Source: a virus
Direction: 5' to 3' (one strand)
Virus record (IMG/VR): IMGVR_UViG_3300046694_000136
Coordinates: 1 to 64,000 of that record
Length of the DNA stretch: 64,000 bases
A program made the translations under genes and the position numbers. This document shows positions 43,641 through 51,007 of this stretch, in pieces; positions within the stretch are counted from its first letter, which is position 1; every line of letters begins with the position of its first letter. The notes beneath the pieces were generated by a model. The model was not told where the DNA came from. It ran no database searches and saw only the letters and a program-made list of their open reading frames with translations.

Positions 43641-44494
43641 GTCAAATTATTACACTGGGGAACACTATCCTCGGTCCGGGTAAACGGGGGATGCTCAAGC
43701 CTCTCTCCGATGGCTCGGGTTACTATCGCATGCCAGGTGGTGGGTTCAACATTCCTAACCGTCACGGGGTCACGTATCCCATGAACGATTACCTGAAGGA
43801 GTGCATGGGGCAGGATAGCGATTTCGAACGCCGTATTAAAGACGGTCAGATGTTCTCGGAATTGGATCACCCTAAGCCTTACTACAACTTGGTTATTGGC
43901 GGGCAGATTGTCCGTAAAGAGATCACCGAGCTGTGGGAGTGGGTGAACCGTCTGAAGATGATCGACATGGACAACATTGCCGGTCACATCCGCAAGATCA
44001 TCTGGGATACCACCAAAGGTATGTCGGGTGCTGTACTGTGGGACGTCGAGATCTGCCCATTCGGCGATAAGAAGTGGTTCCTGGAAGAAAGCCTGCCAAA
44101 CCCTGACATCAACACCGCTCTGAGTGTTCGTACAGTAACCACGCCAATGAAAACGGGTGATACTACTCGTAACGTGGAATACTGGAGCACTGTGGACGTT
44201 GTTCCTGAGCAAGGCGTGCTGCGTGCCTGCAAACACCTCAGTGCCGGCATGGAAAGCTTCCTCACCTCGTTCCGCCCAAGCGATATCGCTCAGGACGTCT
44301 ACGAGACCACTGTGGACGAGCTGATCTACATCTGCGACAAGAAGATCAACAACCCGGCAGTTAAAGAGCAGTACGCCGGTAACGAGAGCTTCAACCAAGT
44401 CGTCAAAATGGTTGAGCACTTCAAGAACACCGTTGGTCGCGGTCGTGCTCCTGCTGTACTGGTTAACGCCAACAGCCTGGGTGCTTTCCGTTAA
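43637..44494 (+). CDS. Putative prohead core protease, S80 / T4 gp21-like (285 aa)
   Basis: ATG 43637 overlaps the previous stop. It contains GQMFSELDHPKP (His78), matching the conserved GELxHP-type His motif of phage prohead proteases of the gp21/S80 group, preceded by YPMNDYLKEC as in that family. A later ALSVRTVTTP (Ser163) could hold the catalytic serine. By order (protease, 176-like, 177-like, RNAP beta) it is the phiKZ gp175 equivalent, which cleaves head proteins after [SAG]-x-E during maturation. The serine position is the least certain part. Confidence 0.82.
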   Translation: MSQIITLGNTILGPGKRGMLKPLSDGSGYYRMPGGGFNIPNRHGVTYPMNDYLKECMGQDSDFERRIKDGQMFSELDHPKPYYNLVIGGQIVRKEITELWEWVNRLKMIDMDNIAGHIRKIIWDTTKGMSGAVLWDVEICPFGDKKWFLEESLPNPDINTALSVRTVTTPMKTGDTTRNVEYWSTVDVVPEQGVLRACKHLSAGMESFLTSFRPSDIAQDVYETTVDELIYICDKKINNPAVKEQYAGNESFNQVVKMVEHFKNTVGRGRAPAVLVNANSLGAFR

Positions 44495-44507
44495 GTAACC
44501 TACTTAC

Positions 44508-44537
44508 CTCCTAGAGTCGGTCACCCGACTCTAGGGG
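44508..44537 (+). terminator. Hairpin terminator
   Basis: An 11-bp stem, CCTAGAGTCGG / CCGACTCTAGG, with a 4-base loop, is followed by GGTTGAGTGTTCTTTTG. It ends the rightward late run 34265-44494. Confidence 0.8.
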
Positions 44538-44564
44538 TTGAGTGTTCTTTTGCTGCAATTTCAT

Positions 44565-44572
44565 TATATTGC
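44565..44572 (+). promoter_or_regulatory. Possible promoter (variant TATATTGC)
   Basis: TCATTATATTGCGAATAATC (44561-44580) contains TATATTGC followed by GAATAAT, resembling TATATTAC...GAATAA of the clear early promoters. It lies just after a terminator and 28 bases before ATG 44600, so some promoter must be here. The variation makes the class uncertain. Confidence 0.4.
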
Positions 44573-44599
44573 GAATAATCACATTTAAAGGATTTCTTC

Positions 44600-45277
44600 A
44601 TGTCTCCAGCTATCAGCAAGCGTCTCAACTTCATCTCTGGTGTTATGCGTCTTCGTGGTGCTTTCCACGCCGTTAACACTGTAGCGGCGTTGCATGAAGC
44701 CTCGAAGCAGGAATGGTTGCGCTGCATCAATCCCGATGACGACACCAACTACATCACTGAATTCCAACTGGATGGTCGTAAGACTGACGCGGTCATCAAT
44801 TACACCACCAAGCTGGCTGCGATCTACATGAACGCTACCGGCGCTCTCCCGGGCACTCTGTCGAAAGAAACGCTGGCCTCCGACAACGTTATCACCATGG
44901 CCATCATTCGTCGTCTGACTGGTATCCAGATCAAGAACAACGAAGAAATGTTCACGCACGTCGCTACCCGTCTGCTGGGCATCGACAGTGCGCTGGTGAA
45001 AGCCGGTATGACCACTGACGAAGTGCGTTACTCGTTGCTGGTTACTTATCTGGTGGACGCACTGGGTGAAGAGTTCACCGAAGACAGTCTGGCAACCCTG
45101 AGCGGTTACATCGTGAAGTTCGGTGTCAACGGTCAGCTCACCGACAAGTTCTTCACCCGCCTCCTCGAAGAAGGCGAGCAGTTCTACGCCGATCAGCCGG
45201 ACAGCATCAGCGACGCTATCGACGTTATCGATCTGCTGGTTGACCGTATTGCCGGTGACAGCAAGTTCGTAGGCTAA
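44600..45277 (+). CDS. Hypothetical helical protein (225 aa)
   Basis: ATG 44600 with AAAGGATTTCTTC upstream; single-gene unit between a terminator and the promoter at 45291. It is helical and acidic in its C-terminal half (FYADQPDSISDAIDVIDLLVD). Codon use (many GCC, CTG, AAG) resembles highly expressed genes, suggesting an abundant product. No catalytic motif or membrane segment. Function unknown; a virion or abundant intracellular protein is possible. Confidence 0.8.
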   Translation: MSPAISKRLNFISGVMRLRGAFHAVNTVAALHEASKQEWLRCINPDDDTNYITEFQLDGRKTDAVINYTTKLAAIYMNATGALPGTLSKETLASDNVITMAIIRRLTGIQIKNNEEMFTHVATRLLGIDSALVKAGMTTDEVRYSLLVTYLVDALGEEFTEDSLATLSGYIVKFGVNGQLTDKFFTRLLEEGEQFYADQPDSISDAIDVIDLLVDRIAGDSKFVG

Positions 45278-45290
45278 ATATTTTCAAGCC

Positions 45291-45298
45291 TACATTAC
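45291..45298 (+). promoter_or_regulatory. Early promoter-like motif (TACATTAC)
   Basis: CCTACATTACTAGGGTGACC (45289-45308) differs from the early core by one base and shares the downstream TTACTnGGGT pattern with the promoter at 21603. It precedes the gene at 45432 with a long leader of about 130 bases, which holds a hairpin at 45327. Confidence 0.55.
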
Positions 45299-45326
45299 TA
45301 GGGTGACCAAGATCGGAGCCATCCGA

Positions 45327-45349
45327 CAAGGGAATACACCAATCCCTTG
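45327..45349 (+). other. Leader hairpin
   Basis: Inverted repeat CAAGGGA / TCCCTTG with a 9-base loop, inside the 155-base gap 45278-45431 between a promoter-like motif and ATG 45432. No T tract follows, so it may stabilise or regulate the leader rather than terminate. No riboswitch family is recognised. Confidence 0.4.
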
Positions 45350-45431
45350 GCTTACGCTTTAGGTCATCCTTTGTTACTCGCGGAATTCTCAAAGAAGAAT
45401 AACCGTTACATTTACCTTATGGAGTTTCACA

Positions 45432-45887
45432 ATGACTACCAAGAAAAACCTGAACAAAGAATTCGGCGAATCGATGGACCTGGGTATCAAGAACCTGGTG
45501 GACAACCACAAGTTCCACAAGGCCACCAACCACGTCGAATTCGACACCAGCAAACTGGAAATGCCAGAAGGCGTCACTCTCGAATCCATTGGTGTTGTCA
45601 GCGACTACATCAATAACCTGGCCCTGCAAGCTGAATCGGCCACCAGCCAGATCGCCCGTACCCTGCACGGCGAGAACAAAGATCTGACCACTCTGGACAG
45701 TACCCTGAAACTGGGCAATGCTCTGGACATCAACTCCACCCACCATCTGCGTCAACAAGTGGGCGAAGAGTTCATCTACGGCGGTCACACCACCGCGGTC
45801 GATTTCCACCACAACCAAGTGCAGGCTGATTGGTTGAGCAGCAACCGTGCTGCCGATCAAGACCTGGCCGCTAAGCTGTTTGGTTAA
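45432..45887 (+). CDS. Abundant-type hypothetical protein (151 aa)
   Basis: ATG 45432 with ATGGAGTTTCACA upstream. Single gene between the promoter-like motif at 45291 and the terminator at 45904. It is soluble, rich in His, Asn, Gln and Leu, and probably helical (IGVVSDYINNLALQAESATSQ is near the middle). Strong biased codon use (CTG, GGC, ACC, AAC) suggests very high expression. No domain recognised; a decoration or other small abundant protein is conceivable. Confidence 0.8.
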   Translation: MTTKKNLNKEFGESMDLGIKNLVDNHKFHKATNHVEFDTSKLEMPEGVTLESIGVVSDYINNLALQAESATSQIARTLHGENKDLTTLDSTLKLGNALDINSTHHLRQQVGEEFIYGGHTTAVDFHHNQVQADWLSSNRAADQDLAAKLFG

Positions 45888-45903
45888 GTCTTTTTGAGTA
45901 ATG

Positions 45904-45927
45904 GGTAGTCAGGGGGACCTGGCTACC
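45904..45927 (+). terminator. Rho-independent terminator
   Basis: A 10-bp stem, GGTAGTCAGG / CCTGGCTACC (one G-T pair), with loop GGGA, is followed by TCTTATTCCGCATTTTTATTTTT. It ends the single-gene unit at 45432. Confidence 0.82.
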
Positions 45928-45962
45928 TCTTATTCCGCATTTTTATTTTTGGAGTAGTTGTT

Positions 45963-46268
45963 ATGGCTCGTGTAATCTCGTTTGAAATGGCCCTGGATAA
46001 AGAACCTGAACGGGTTCGTAACTGGGAGTACAAAGCGCTTTCTTTGAAGATCTCTAAGAAGGCTGCTGCCAAAGGTAAACGTCCTACCTTCCTCGTTGTT
46101 GAGAAAGGTGTAGGGGTTACTCAGATGACTGTCAAGCAGGATGCTGAGGGTACTCACTTTATTCTGTCTGAGAACTCCGAGTTCAGCCAAGCTGACTGCC
46201 AGCGCGCAGTAGGCCTGATCAGCACAGCAATGTTCCAGATCATGAGCGAACGTGGCGTCATCAACTAA
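45963..46268 (+). CDS. Hypothetical protein (101 aa)
   Basis: ATG 45963 with TTTGGAGTAGTT upstream. Basic N-terminal half (LKISKKAAAKGKRP) followed by strands (TFLVVEKGVGVTQMTVKQ) and a C-terminal helix. It starts the rightward run that leads into the Nudix pair. No family recognised. Confidence 0.74.
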   Translation: MARVISFEMALDKEPERVRNWEYKALSLKISKKAAAKGKRPTFLVVEKGVGVTQMTVKQDAEGTHFILSENSEFSQADCQRAVGLISTAMFQIMSERGVIN

Positions 46269-46282
46269 GTAGTGAGGGTGGT

Positions 46283-46960
46283 ATGTCTAATAACTTTGTT
46301 TTGGGATGCACTCGTGAGTTCTTAGAAGCTCAGCTCGGTAACATTCCGCTGAGGCTCATGGGGGAACAGACTCGAGAGATTCTGGATCTGGCGTCTTGCG
46401 GCGCCATGATCGTTAATACCGAGCGCTTGGAACACCATGTTGACCACAGTCTTCGTCTGACAGCGTTCAGTGTCATCATGAAACGTTATCAGGACCAACG
46501 CATTGCGTTCATGGTACTGGGGAGGGAGAACGGTCATTTCAGCATCGGGTTAACGCAAGAGGTTCCTCTTAACCAGATTGTCACTACTCCTCTGGGCGGT
46601 TCCAATATTAACATTTCGGAATCCCTACTCCGTGCTGATTCCACGAATCGTTGCAAGGTAGTCATTAAAGACGAAGGGAAGGAAATCATCATCCCTACAG
46701 TTTACCCTGTTGGGTTTGTACGGGGTGGTTTCGAGTTGACTAAGAAATACACCAGAAACATCGGTGTATTGTTTCCTCACGTTATTGAGTTCAATAGTTT
46801 CATGCTTCACCAGGAAGATGGCGAGGACTTCAACGGCATTAACTGGATGAGTTTGGAGCAGTTGGAGGAGTTTCGTAAAGAACACACTTTCGATCCTTGG
46901 TCCGAAGAGCTTATCAAGGCTATCGATAAGTTTGTAATTTTCGTTAATAAAACACCTTAA
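46283..46960 (+). CDS. Nudix-fold-like protein lacking the catalytic box (225 aa)
   Basis: ATG 46283 with GAGGGTGGT upstream. It aligns by eye with the next product: a matching N-terminal strand region, FSIGLTQEV where the neighbour has LSLGVGGHV, and a common C-terminal layout (GFVRGGFELTKKYTRNIGVLF, then W-x-x-x-E-L-x-E and FDPWSEELIKAIDKF versus FEPWSKLIIVKIEEL). The REx2xE Nudix helix is missing and the region in between is rearranged. It is probably a diverged paralogue, possibly a regulatory or inactive subunit. Function unproven. Confidence 0.75.
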   Translation: MSNNFVLGCTREFLEAQLGNIPLRLMGEQTREILDLASCGAMIVNTERLEHHVDHSLRLTAFSVIMKRYQDQRIAFMVLGRENGHFSIGLTQEVPLNQIVTTPLGGSNINISESLLRADSTNRCKVVIKDEGKEIIIPTVYPVGFVRGGFELTKKYTRNIGVLFPHVIEFNSFMLHQEDGEDFNGINWMSLEQLEEFRKEHTFDPWSEELIKAIDKFVIFVNKTP

Positions 46961-46988
46961 CCCACCCAGCCAATCAAAGGAATACTTG

Positions 46989-47783
46989 ATGTTCAACTAT
47001 ATCACCGAAGCAATGGAAAACGCTCGTGCGCAAGAAAAGAACGCTGAGTTCACTTTCGGCGTTCATGCACCGTCTCTGCTGGAACAGGTTCCTGATAACC
47101 AGGCTACCATTCTCGAACCACTCGCCGCTGAAACCATTCTCCACAACCTCGGCGGTGCGGTCATGGGTTCCGTGCGTTCCCTGAACGAGAAGTACGGTCT
47201 GCTGCGCCAAGCGATCATGTACGGTCTCATCTGGCGGGTGCACCCTGAGAAGGGCATCCAGTTCTTCGTATACCGTCGTACCAAGCGGAACAACGTCGGT
47301 CAGCTGGCTCAGCGTCTCAGCTTGGGTGTCGGCGGTCACGTCGATCTAGGCGATGTGCATATCTACGATCACGAGAAAGACGACGGCTCGGGTCAGGTCA
47401 TTGATCTCCCTCAAACCCTGGCTGAGAACTATCATCGTGAACGCGGTCAAGAAGTTGATGGTGATGACCGTACTGTTGCTGCGTACGAAGCACCGACCAT
47501 TAATGGCTTCGTGATGGACAGTCAACCGGTTGAAGGTTATGTGGGTAACATCCACTTCGGCGTGCTGACTGCGGTTAAGGTTCATAACACCAACATCGAA
47601 CTGAAGATGAAAGAGTCTCACAATGACGCAGAAGGCTGGTTCACTCCCGCTGAGCTGGTCTCGATTGTCGACGGTAAAACCAAGATCGCCCACGACGAGC
47701 AAGACGTCAACTTCGAACCGTGGTCTAAGCTCATCATCGTCAAGATCGAAGAGCTGGTCGCTACTCTGGATGTAGCAGCTTAA
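46989..47783 (+). CDS. Nudix-like (MutT-type) phosphohydrolase (264 aa)
   Basis: ATG 46989 with AAAGGAATACTTG upstream; preferred over TTG 46986. It has RLSLGVGGHVDLGD followed by a Nudix-helix-like LAENYHRERGQEV, where RERGQE matches REUxEE with one Glu replaced by Gln. The GVGGH pattern is typical of the phosphoesterase-type Nudix group. The C-terminal half has the expected strands and GWFTPAEL. Likely activity: hydrolysis of a nucleoside diphosphate-linked compound; substrate unknown. It lies in a nucleotide-metabolism context with thymidylate kinase. Confidence 0.8.
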   Translation: MFNYITEAMENARAQEKNAEFTFGVHAPSLLEQVPDNQATILEPLAAETILHNLGGAVMGSVRSLNEKYGLLRQAIMYGLIWRVHPEKGIQFFVYRRTKRNNVGQLAQRLSLGVGGHVDLGDVHIYDHEKDDGSGQVIDLPQTLAENYHRERGQEVDGDDRTVAAYEAPTINGFVMDSQPVEGYVGNIHFGVLTAVKVHNTNIELKMKESHNDAEGWFTPAELVSIVDGKTKIAHDEQDVNFEPWSKLIIVKIEELVATLDVAA

Positions 47784-47790
47784 TTGTTCT

Positions 47791-47814
47791 GGTGGTGGGC
47801 TTCGGCTCACCATC
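47791..47814 (+). terminator. Rho-independent terminator with TTCG loop
   Basis: A 10-bp stem, GGTGGTGGGC / GCTCACCATC (with two G-T pairs), is closed by a TTCG tetraloop and followed by GTTTCTTTATTTTTG. It ends the Nudix pair. Confidence 0.88.
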
Positions 47815-47867
47815 GTTTCTTTATTTTTGACCCAATACTACGATACCAATCAATTGAGGGTCTAGTC

Positions 47868-48050
47868 ATGGGTGATGTAAAGTTTGATCCGGAACTGCTC
47901 AATAGTCTGGGTGTAGTACAAAAGGGGTTCCCTGAGGAGCCTATTCCTTATAACCCCCGTAACCCTAAGCCGTTCAATATTCAACGGGCTAACGAAGCCC
48001 CTAAACACTTTGATTTTGGCATGGATCTTAGCCTGCCTAAAAAGGATTGA
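47868..48050 (+). CDS. Small hypothetical protein (60 aa)
   Basis: ATG 47868, with TTGAGGGTCTAGTC upstream, is preferred because the frame extends 5' through the terminator at 47791. It is rich in Pro, Asn and Lys (EEPIPYNPRNPKPFNIQ) and looks largely unstructured. It is followed after 3 bases by thymidylate kinase, so it is likely co-translated. Function unknown. Confidence 0.68.
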   Translation: MGDVKFDPELLNSLGVVQKGFPEEPIPYNPRNPKPFNIQRANEAPKHFDFGMDLSLPKKD

Positions 48051-48053
48051 TTA

Positions 48054-48716
48054 ATGTTTATTGCACTTGAAGGGATTGGTGGTACAGGAAAGGGTACTCT
48101 GAAAACTCAGCTGTTCGAGTTGATGGAGAAGAAAGGTATTCCTCATATCAAAACCCGCGAGCCCGGCGGTACTCCCATTGCGGAGCATTTGCGAGAACTG
48201 ACCCGTAGCGGGTTCAGGATTGATGGCGGGGTAGAGTTCGCTACTCCAATGGCTACTGCACTGTTGTTCAACGCGGCTCGTAGCGAGCATTGGGCGACAC
48301 TCATCGAACCTGCTCTGAAAGACGATTACTTGGTACTGACTGATCGCTTCTGCGACTCGACCTTCACGTATCAAAGCGTGTTCATGGGTATCGACATCGA
48401 GAAGCTGAAACAGTTACACGACATGGTGATCGGTGTTTACCCAACAATGACTTTCTTGCTGGACTGTCCTGCTGAGATCGCAATGGCTCGGGTAACTGAC
48501 TTTGAAAAGAGTCGTGACCAGTTCGACCGCATTGGGGTGGAGAAGCAGGAGCGTATGCGGGAAGTCTATCTGGAGCTCGCTGCCGCGGAACCGCACCGTT
48601 ACTACGTAATTGATGCGTCCGGTACCCCTGAACATGTTTGGGCTCAAGTAGAACCTCTTTTCCTCAAGACAGTACTTCCAAGCGCTGCATTCGCCGAGTA
48701 CGTCTATAGCAGTTAA
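48054..48716 (+). CDS. tmk: Thymidylate kinase (220 aa)
   Basis: ATG 48054, directly after the previous stop, with AAAAGGATTGATTA upstream. All main motifs of dTMP kinase are present: P-loop EGIGGTGKGT (6-15), REPGGT (35-40), the DRF motif with D97-R98 (LTDRFCDSTFTYQ), and a LID-like FDRIGVEKQERMREVY near the C-terminus. Length fits the bacterial enzyme. It phosphorylates dTMP to dTDP, raising dTTP for phage DNA synthesis. The P-loop form GTGKGT differs from the usual DGAGKTT but keeps the needed Lys and Thr. Confidence 0.94.
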   Translation: MFIALEGIGGTGKGTLKTQLFELMEKKGIPHIKTREPGGTPIAEHLRELTRSGFRIDGGVEFATPMATALLFNAARSEHWATLIEPALKDDYLVLTDRFCDSTFTYQSVFMGIDIEKLKQLHDMVIGVYPTMTFLLDCPAEIAMARVTDFEKSRDQFDRIGVEKQERMREVYLELAAAEPHRYYVIDASGTPEHVWAQVEPLFLKTVLPSAAFAEYVYSS

Positions 48717-48729
48717 CAAGGAGTAAATC

Positions 48730-48999
48730 ATGGACAATATCTTCAGACCGTCTACCGCCTTCCCAGCAGTAGAAGATAACCTGTCAGTCTTTCATGATCT
48801 GATCGGTAATCAGATTGCCAAAGATATCGAGAAGATCGCTGCGGAAGCTTGGGGTAAGTTTGCTGGAACACGGGCTACCCCTGAAGAAGAGCAGTCGTAC
48901 TTCCGTAAAGTCTACGAGGCTAAAGCGGTAGAACTCGGTCTTACCCCGGTACGGATTACTCAAACCTTTGATGTCATTGCTACAAGGACGGAAGAGTGA
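48730..48999 (+). CDS. Hypothetical protein (89 aa)
   Basis: ATG 48730 with AAGGAGTAAATC upstream. A small helical, acidic protein (IAKDIEKIAAEAWGKFAGT). The stop TGA overlaps the start ATG of the next gene (TGATG). Function unknown; in the tmk operon. Confidence 0.74.
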   Translation: MDNIFRPSTAFPAVEDNLSVFHDLIGNQIAKDIEKIAAEAWGKFAGTRATPEEEQSYFRKVYEAKAVELGLTPVRITQTFDVIATRTEE

Positions 49000-49364
49000 T
49001 GGAAAATAAGAACCTGAAACAGGAACTGGAATGGATCGATAAGAATCCCCAGTACTACAAGAACGCTCAGCATCAGGAAGATGTGAAACACAACATCACG
49101 GTTAACTACGAGATCCGTGAACTTGAGAGTCAGTTGAATATTGTGGCTATCCATGAGCGAGCTGCGCTGGAGCTGCGCATTGGCGATCTCAAGGATTCTC
49201 GTCGTGAAGTCGATCTGAAGTACTGCTCGATCAAGTGTCCTCCTATTCCGAAAACCAAGGATGAGTTGAAAAATAAAGTAGACTCCAGTAAGCATCTGTC
49301 CAACCCACGTCGATCACCTATCTCGACTAAGTACCCGGTTGAAAACAAAAAGATTCCTCTCTAG
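48999..49364 (+). CDS. Hypothetical charged helical protein (121 aa)
   Basis: ATG 48999 with AAGGACGGAAGAGTG upstream, preferred over GTG 48996; overlaps the previous stop. Residues 1-70 form a highly charged probable coiled coil, ending in a short Cys-containing loop (YCSIKCPPIP) and a basic tail. The CxxxCPP motif could bind metal or be structural, but is too short to call. Function unknown. Confidence 0.73.
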   Translation: MENKNLKQELEWIDKNPQYYKNAQHQEDVKHNITVNYEIRELESQLNIVAIHERAALELRIGDLKDSRREVDLKYCSIKCPPIPKTKDELKNKVDSSKHLSNPRRSPISTKYPVENKKIPL

Positions 49365-49373
49365 GAGTATTTC

Positions 49374-49871
49374 GTGGAAAAGACTGAACTGCAATACCAG
49401 CTGAATGTTAAGACACTTCGTCAGTTCGAAGAAACGTTCCAAAAGATCCAAACCGAAGTAGCACTGGAAGATCCATGGCAAGGCATGAGTTCTGCTATGG
49501 ATGTGCTGGCCAAGAACTTGAAGCCTGGGCAAGTCGTTAAAGCAGTTACTCGGGCTTGGCGTGGTAACAACAGCAGTGACAGTAAGCTGATCGTCATTGG
49601 TACTCCTGCCGGTCCGCTGTGTCTCTATCAGGTTACTCAAGGGAGCAGTACGGGTAAACCGACTATTGAAGAGCGGACGTTCATTCAGCCGCATATTCCC
49701 GGTGGTATTTACGGGCTGCTTTTCAAGCGGTTGAATAACCCAATGGATCCGGAAGATCTTGCTTGGCTCCTTAATCCGGATGAGCCTGACACCAAGAACA
49801 TCGGGATCGACCTGACTTACTTTACCTGTAACCTCGCGCCGGGGTTCAAGTTCAAAGAAGTTGAAGACTAA
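49374..49871 (+). CDS. Hypothetical protein, paralogue of the 50011 product (165 aa)
   Basis: GTG start 49374 with TAGGAG at 49362-49367. It aligns by eye with the product at 50011: RQFEETFQKI / KRFENVFAAT, NLKPGQVVKAVTR / ILKPGEVARTTDL, LIVIGTPAGPLCLYQVTQGSS / MILIGTDLDTVVVYERVTGSS, and TKNIGIDLTYF / KENIGTSLANL. The pair seems to be an old tandem duplication with a promoter inserted between. A small alpha/beta fold is likely. Function unknown. Confidence 0.77.
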   Translation: MEKTELQYQLNVKTLRQFEETFQKIQTEVALEDPWQGMSSAMDVLAKNLKPGQVVKAVTRAWRGNNSSDSKLIVIGTPAGPLCLYQVTQGSSTGKPTIEERTFIQPHIPGGIYGLLFKRLNNPMDPEDLAWLLNPDEPDTKNIGIDLTYFTCNLAPGFKFKEVED

Positions 49872-49880
49872 TCGTAATTA

Positions 49881-49908
49881 CCAGTACTTGCCCAAGGGCA
49901 AGTACTGG
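49881..49908 (+). terminator. Rho-independent-type hairpin
   Basis: A perfect 13-bp stem, CCAGTACTTGCCC / GGGCAAGTACTGG, with AA loop, is followed by GGTTATGTATGCTCCTGTTTATTTTTC. It ends the tmk operon before the early promoter at 49957. Confidence 0.85.
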
Positions 49909-49956
49909 GGTTATGTATGCTCCTGTTTATTTTTCACTTATAGGGCTTCTCAGGCC

Positions 49957-49964
49957 TATATCAT
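49957..49964 (+). promoter_or_regulatory. Early promoter variant (TATATCAT)
   Basis: CCTATATCATCAGTGTGAAT (49955-49974) has a two-base change in the core but keeps the downstream CAGTGTGAATAAA exactly as at 5428, and the upstream GGGCTTCTCAGG-like block. It lies 47 bases before ATG 50011. Confidence 0.68.
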
Positions 49965-50010
49965 CAGTGTGAATAAAGACCAACCTTTATTTAACCATTA
50001 GGAGTTTGTC

Positions 50011-50475
50011 ATGAGTCTTAAAGCACTTGATGAAAGCATCGAATTGGCTAAACGTTTCGAGAACGTTTTCGCCGCCACCACTCGCGTGTTGGCTTTCCAG
50101 GATAACTGGAGAAGTTCGGTAGGTCCTGGCTATGATGGCGCAGTGAACCTGATCCTCAAACCGGGTGAAGTGGCTCGTACCACTGACCTCGAAAACAAAG
50201 TTCGGATGATCCTCATTGGGACCGATCTGGACACCGTGGTAGTTTATGAGCGAGTTACTGGTTCCAGTTTCTCTCTTGTGTACAACGCCAACGCTGCACT
50301 GGACTTTCTGCTGGGCGGCAGTTACCTGTCCATTGCACAATTCAGCTTGGTCATCACTGACTACGATATCAAAGAAAATATCGGGACCAGTCTGGCTAAT
50401 CTGTACAACCGTATCGGTCGCCGCAAGGCTCACGCTGCCGATAAGCCACGGGAGCTTAATGCTGTCCCAAAGTGA
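50011..50475 (+). CDS. Hypothetical early protein, paralogue of the 49374 product (154 aa)
   Basis: ATG 50011 with TAGGAGTTTGTC upstream, first gene after the early promoter variant at 49957. It shares the FE-x2-F, LKPGE, IGT and IG-x2-L segments with the product at 49374. The C-terminal 25 residues are basic and replace the acidic tail of its paralogue. Separate promoters suggest the two copies are expressed at different times. Function unknown. Confidence 0.77.
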   Translation: MSLKALDESIELAKRFENVFAATTRVLAFQDNWRSSVGPGYDGAVNLILKPGEVARTTDLENKVRMILIGTDLDTVVVYERVTGSSFSLVYNANAALDFLLGGSYLSIAQFSLVITDYDIKENIGTSLANLYNRIGRRKAHAADKPRELNAVPK

Positions 50476-50557
50476 ATGCCCAGGTAGAAGGGTTCTTTAA
50501 CCGTTTTCTTTCCTGGGCTTCGTAGTACTTAGGATCAATCCTCAACAGGAGTTGCAC

Positions 50558-51001
50558 ATGAAGAAGTTGCTGTTGGCTGCGCTCATGGCGTTTGCAGCTA
50601 TCACCCCCACCGCCCAAGCACAAGACGAGGTGATACTGTTCTGTCGGTTGGACGTTCCCGGAGATGTGTTACTCATTCTCCAGAATGATCCGGATACAGA
50701 CCTCTGGACTGTGCAAGAAGTTTCCGATACGTATCGCAAGAAAGAATCCCACCCCGCTATTAGTGTAGCTATCTCGGTCAGCGGGGCGGAGCCTAATGAT
50801 GCAACGATCGAATTGAGTTTCCCTCAATCTAAAGGCATGTTAGTAGTAACGGCCAGCAAGAAGGACTGGGAACTTAGCGGTCATGTAAAAGAGCTCGATC
50901 ATGGAAAGGAAACAAACTATAGGGAATGTAAGCCCAACGGCATGCGTTTCTACATTAATCATAAAGCGCTTCAATCGGAGAACCTCACCCACGTTGACTG
51001 A
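50558..51001 (+). CDS. Secreted (periplasmic) hypothetical protein (147 aa)
   Basis: ATG 50558 with CAGGAG 6-11 bases upstream; preferred over TTG 50552. It has a textbook Sec signal peptide: MKK, hydrophobic core LLLAALMAFAAI, and cleavage site TPTAQA|QDE after residue 21. The mature part is a beta-rich acidic domain with two Cys (C29 and C124), likely forming a disulfide in the periplasm. It is not a lipoprotein (no Cys at +1). A phage protein sent to the periplasm may act in superinfection exclusion or envelope modification, but this is inference. Confidence 0.82.
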   Translation: MKKLLLAALMAFAAITPTAQAQDEVILFCRLDVPGDVLLILQNDPDTDLWTVQEVSDTYRKKESHPAISVAISVSGAEPNDATIELSFPQSKGMLVVTASKKDWELSGHVKELDHGKETNYRECKPNGMRFYINHKALQSENLTHVD

Positions 51002-51007
51002 CCGAAG

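Noticed and set aside
45347-45616. An 89-codon forward frame overlapping the start of the 45432 gene
   Set aside because: It has no Shine-Dalgarno, its start lies in the leader hairpin, and its C-terminal half is an out-of-frame reading of a highly biased gene.
50478-50518. GCCCAGG / CCTGGGC inverted repeat after the gene at 50011
   Set aside because: The arms are far apart (27-base loop) and no T tract follows, so I did not list it as a terminator, although it may act as one.
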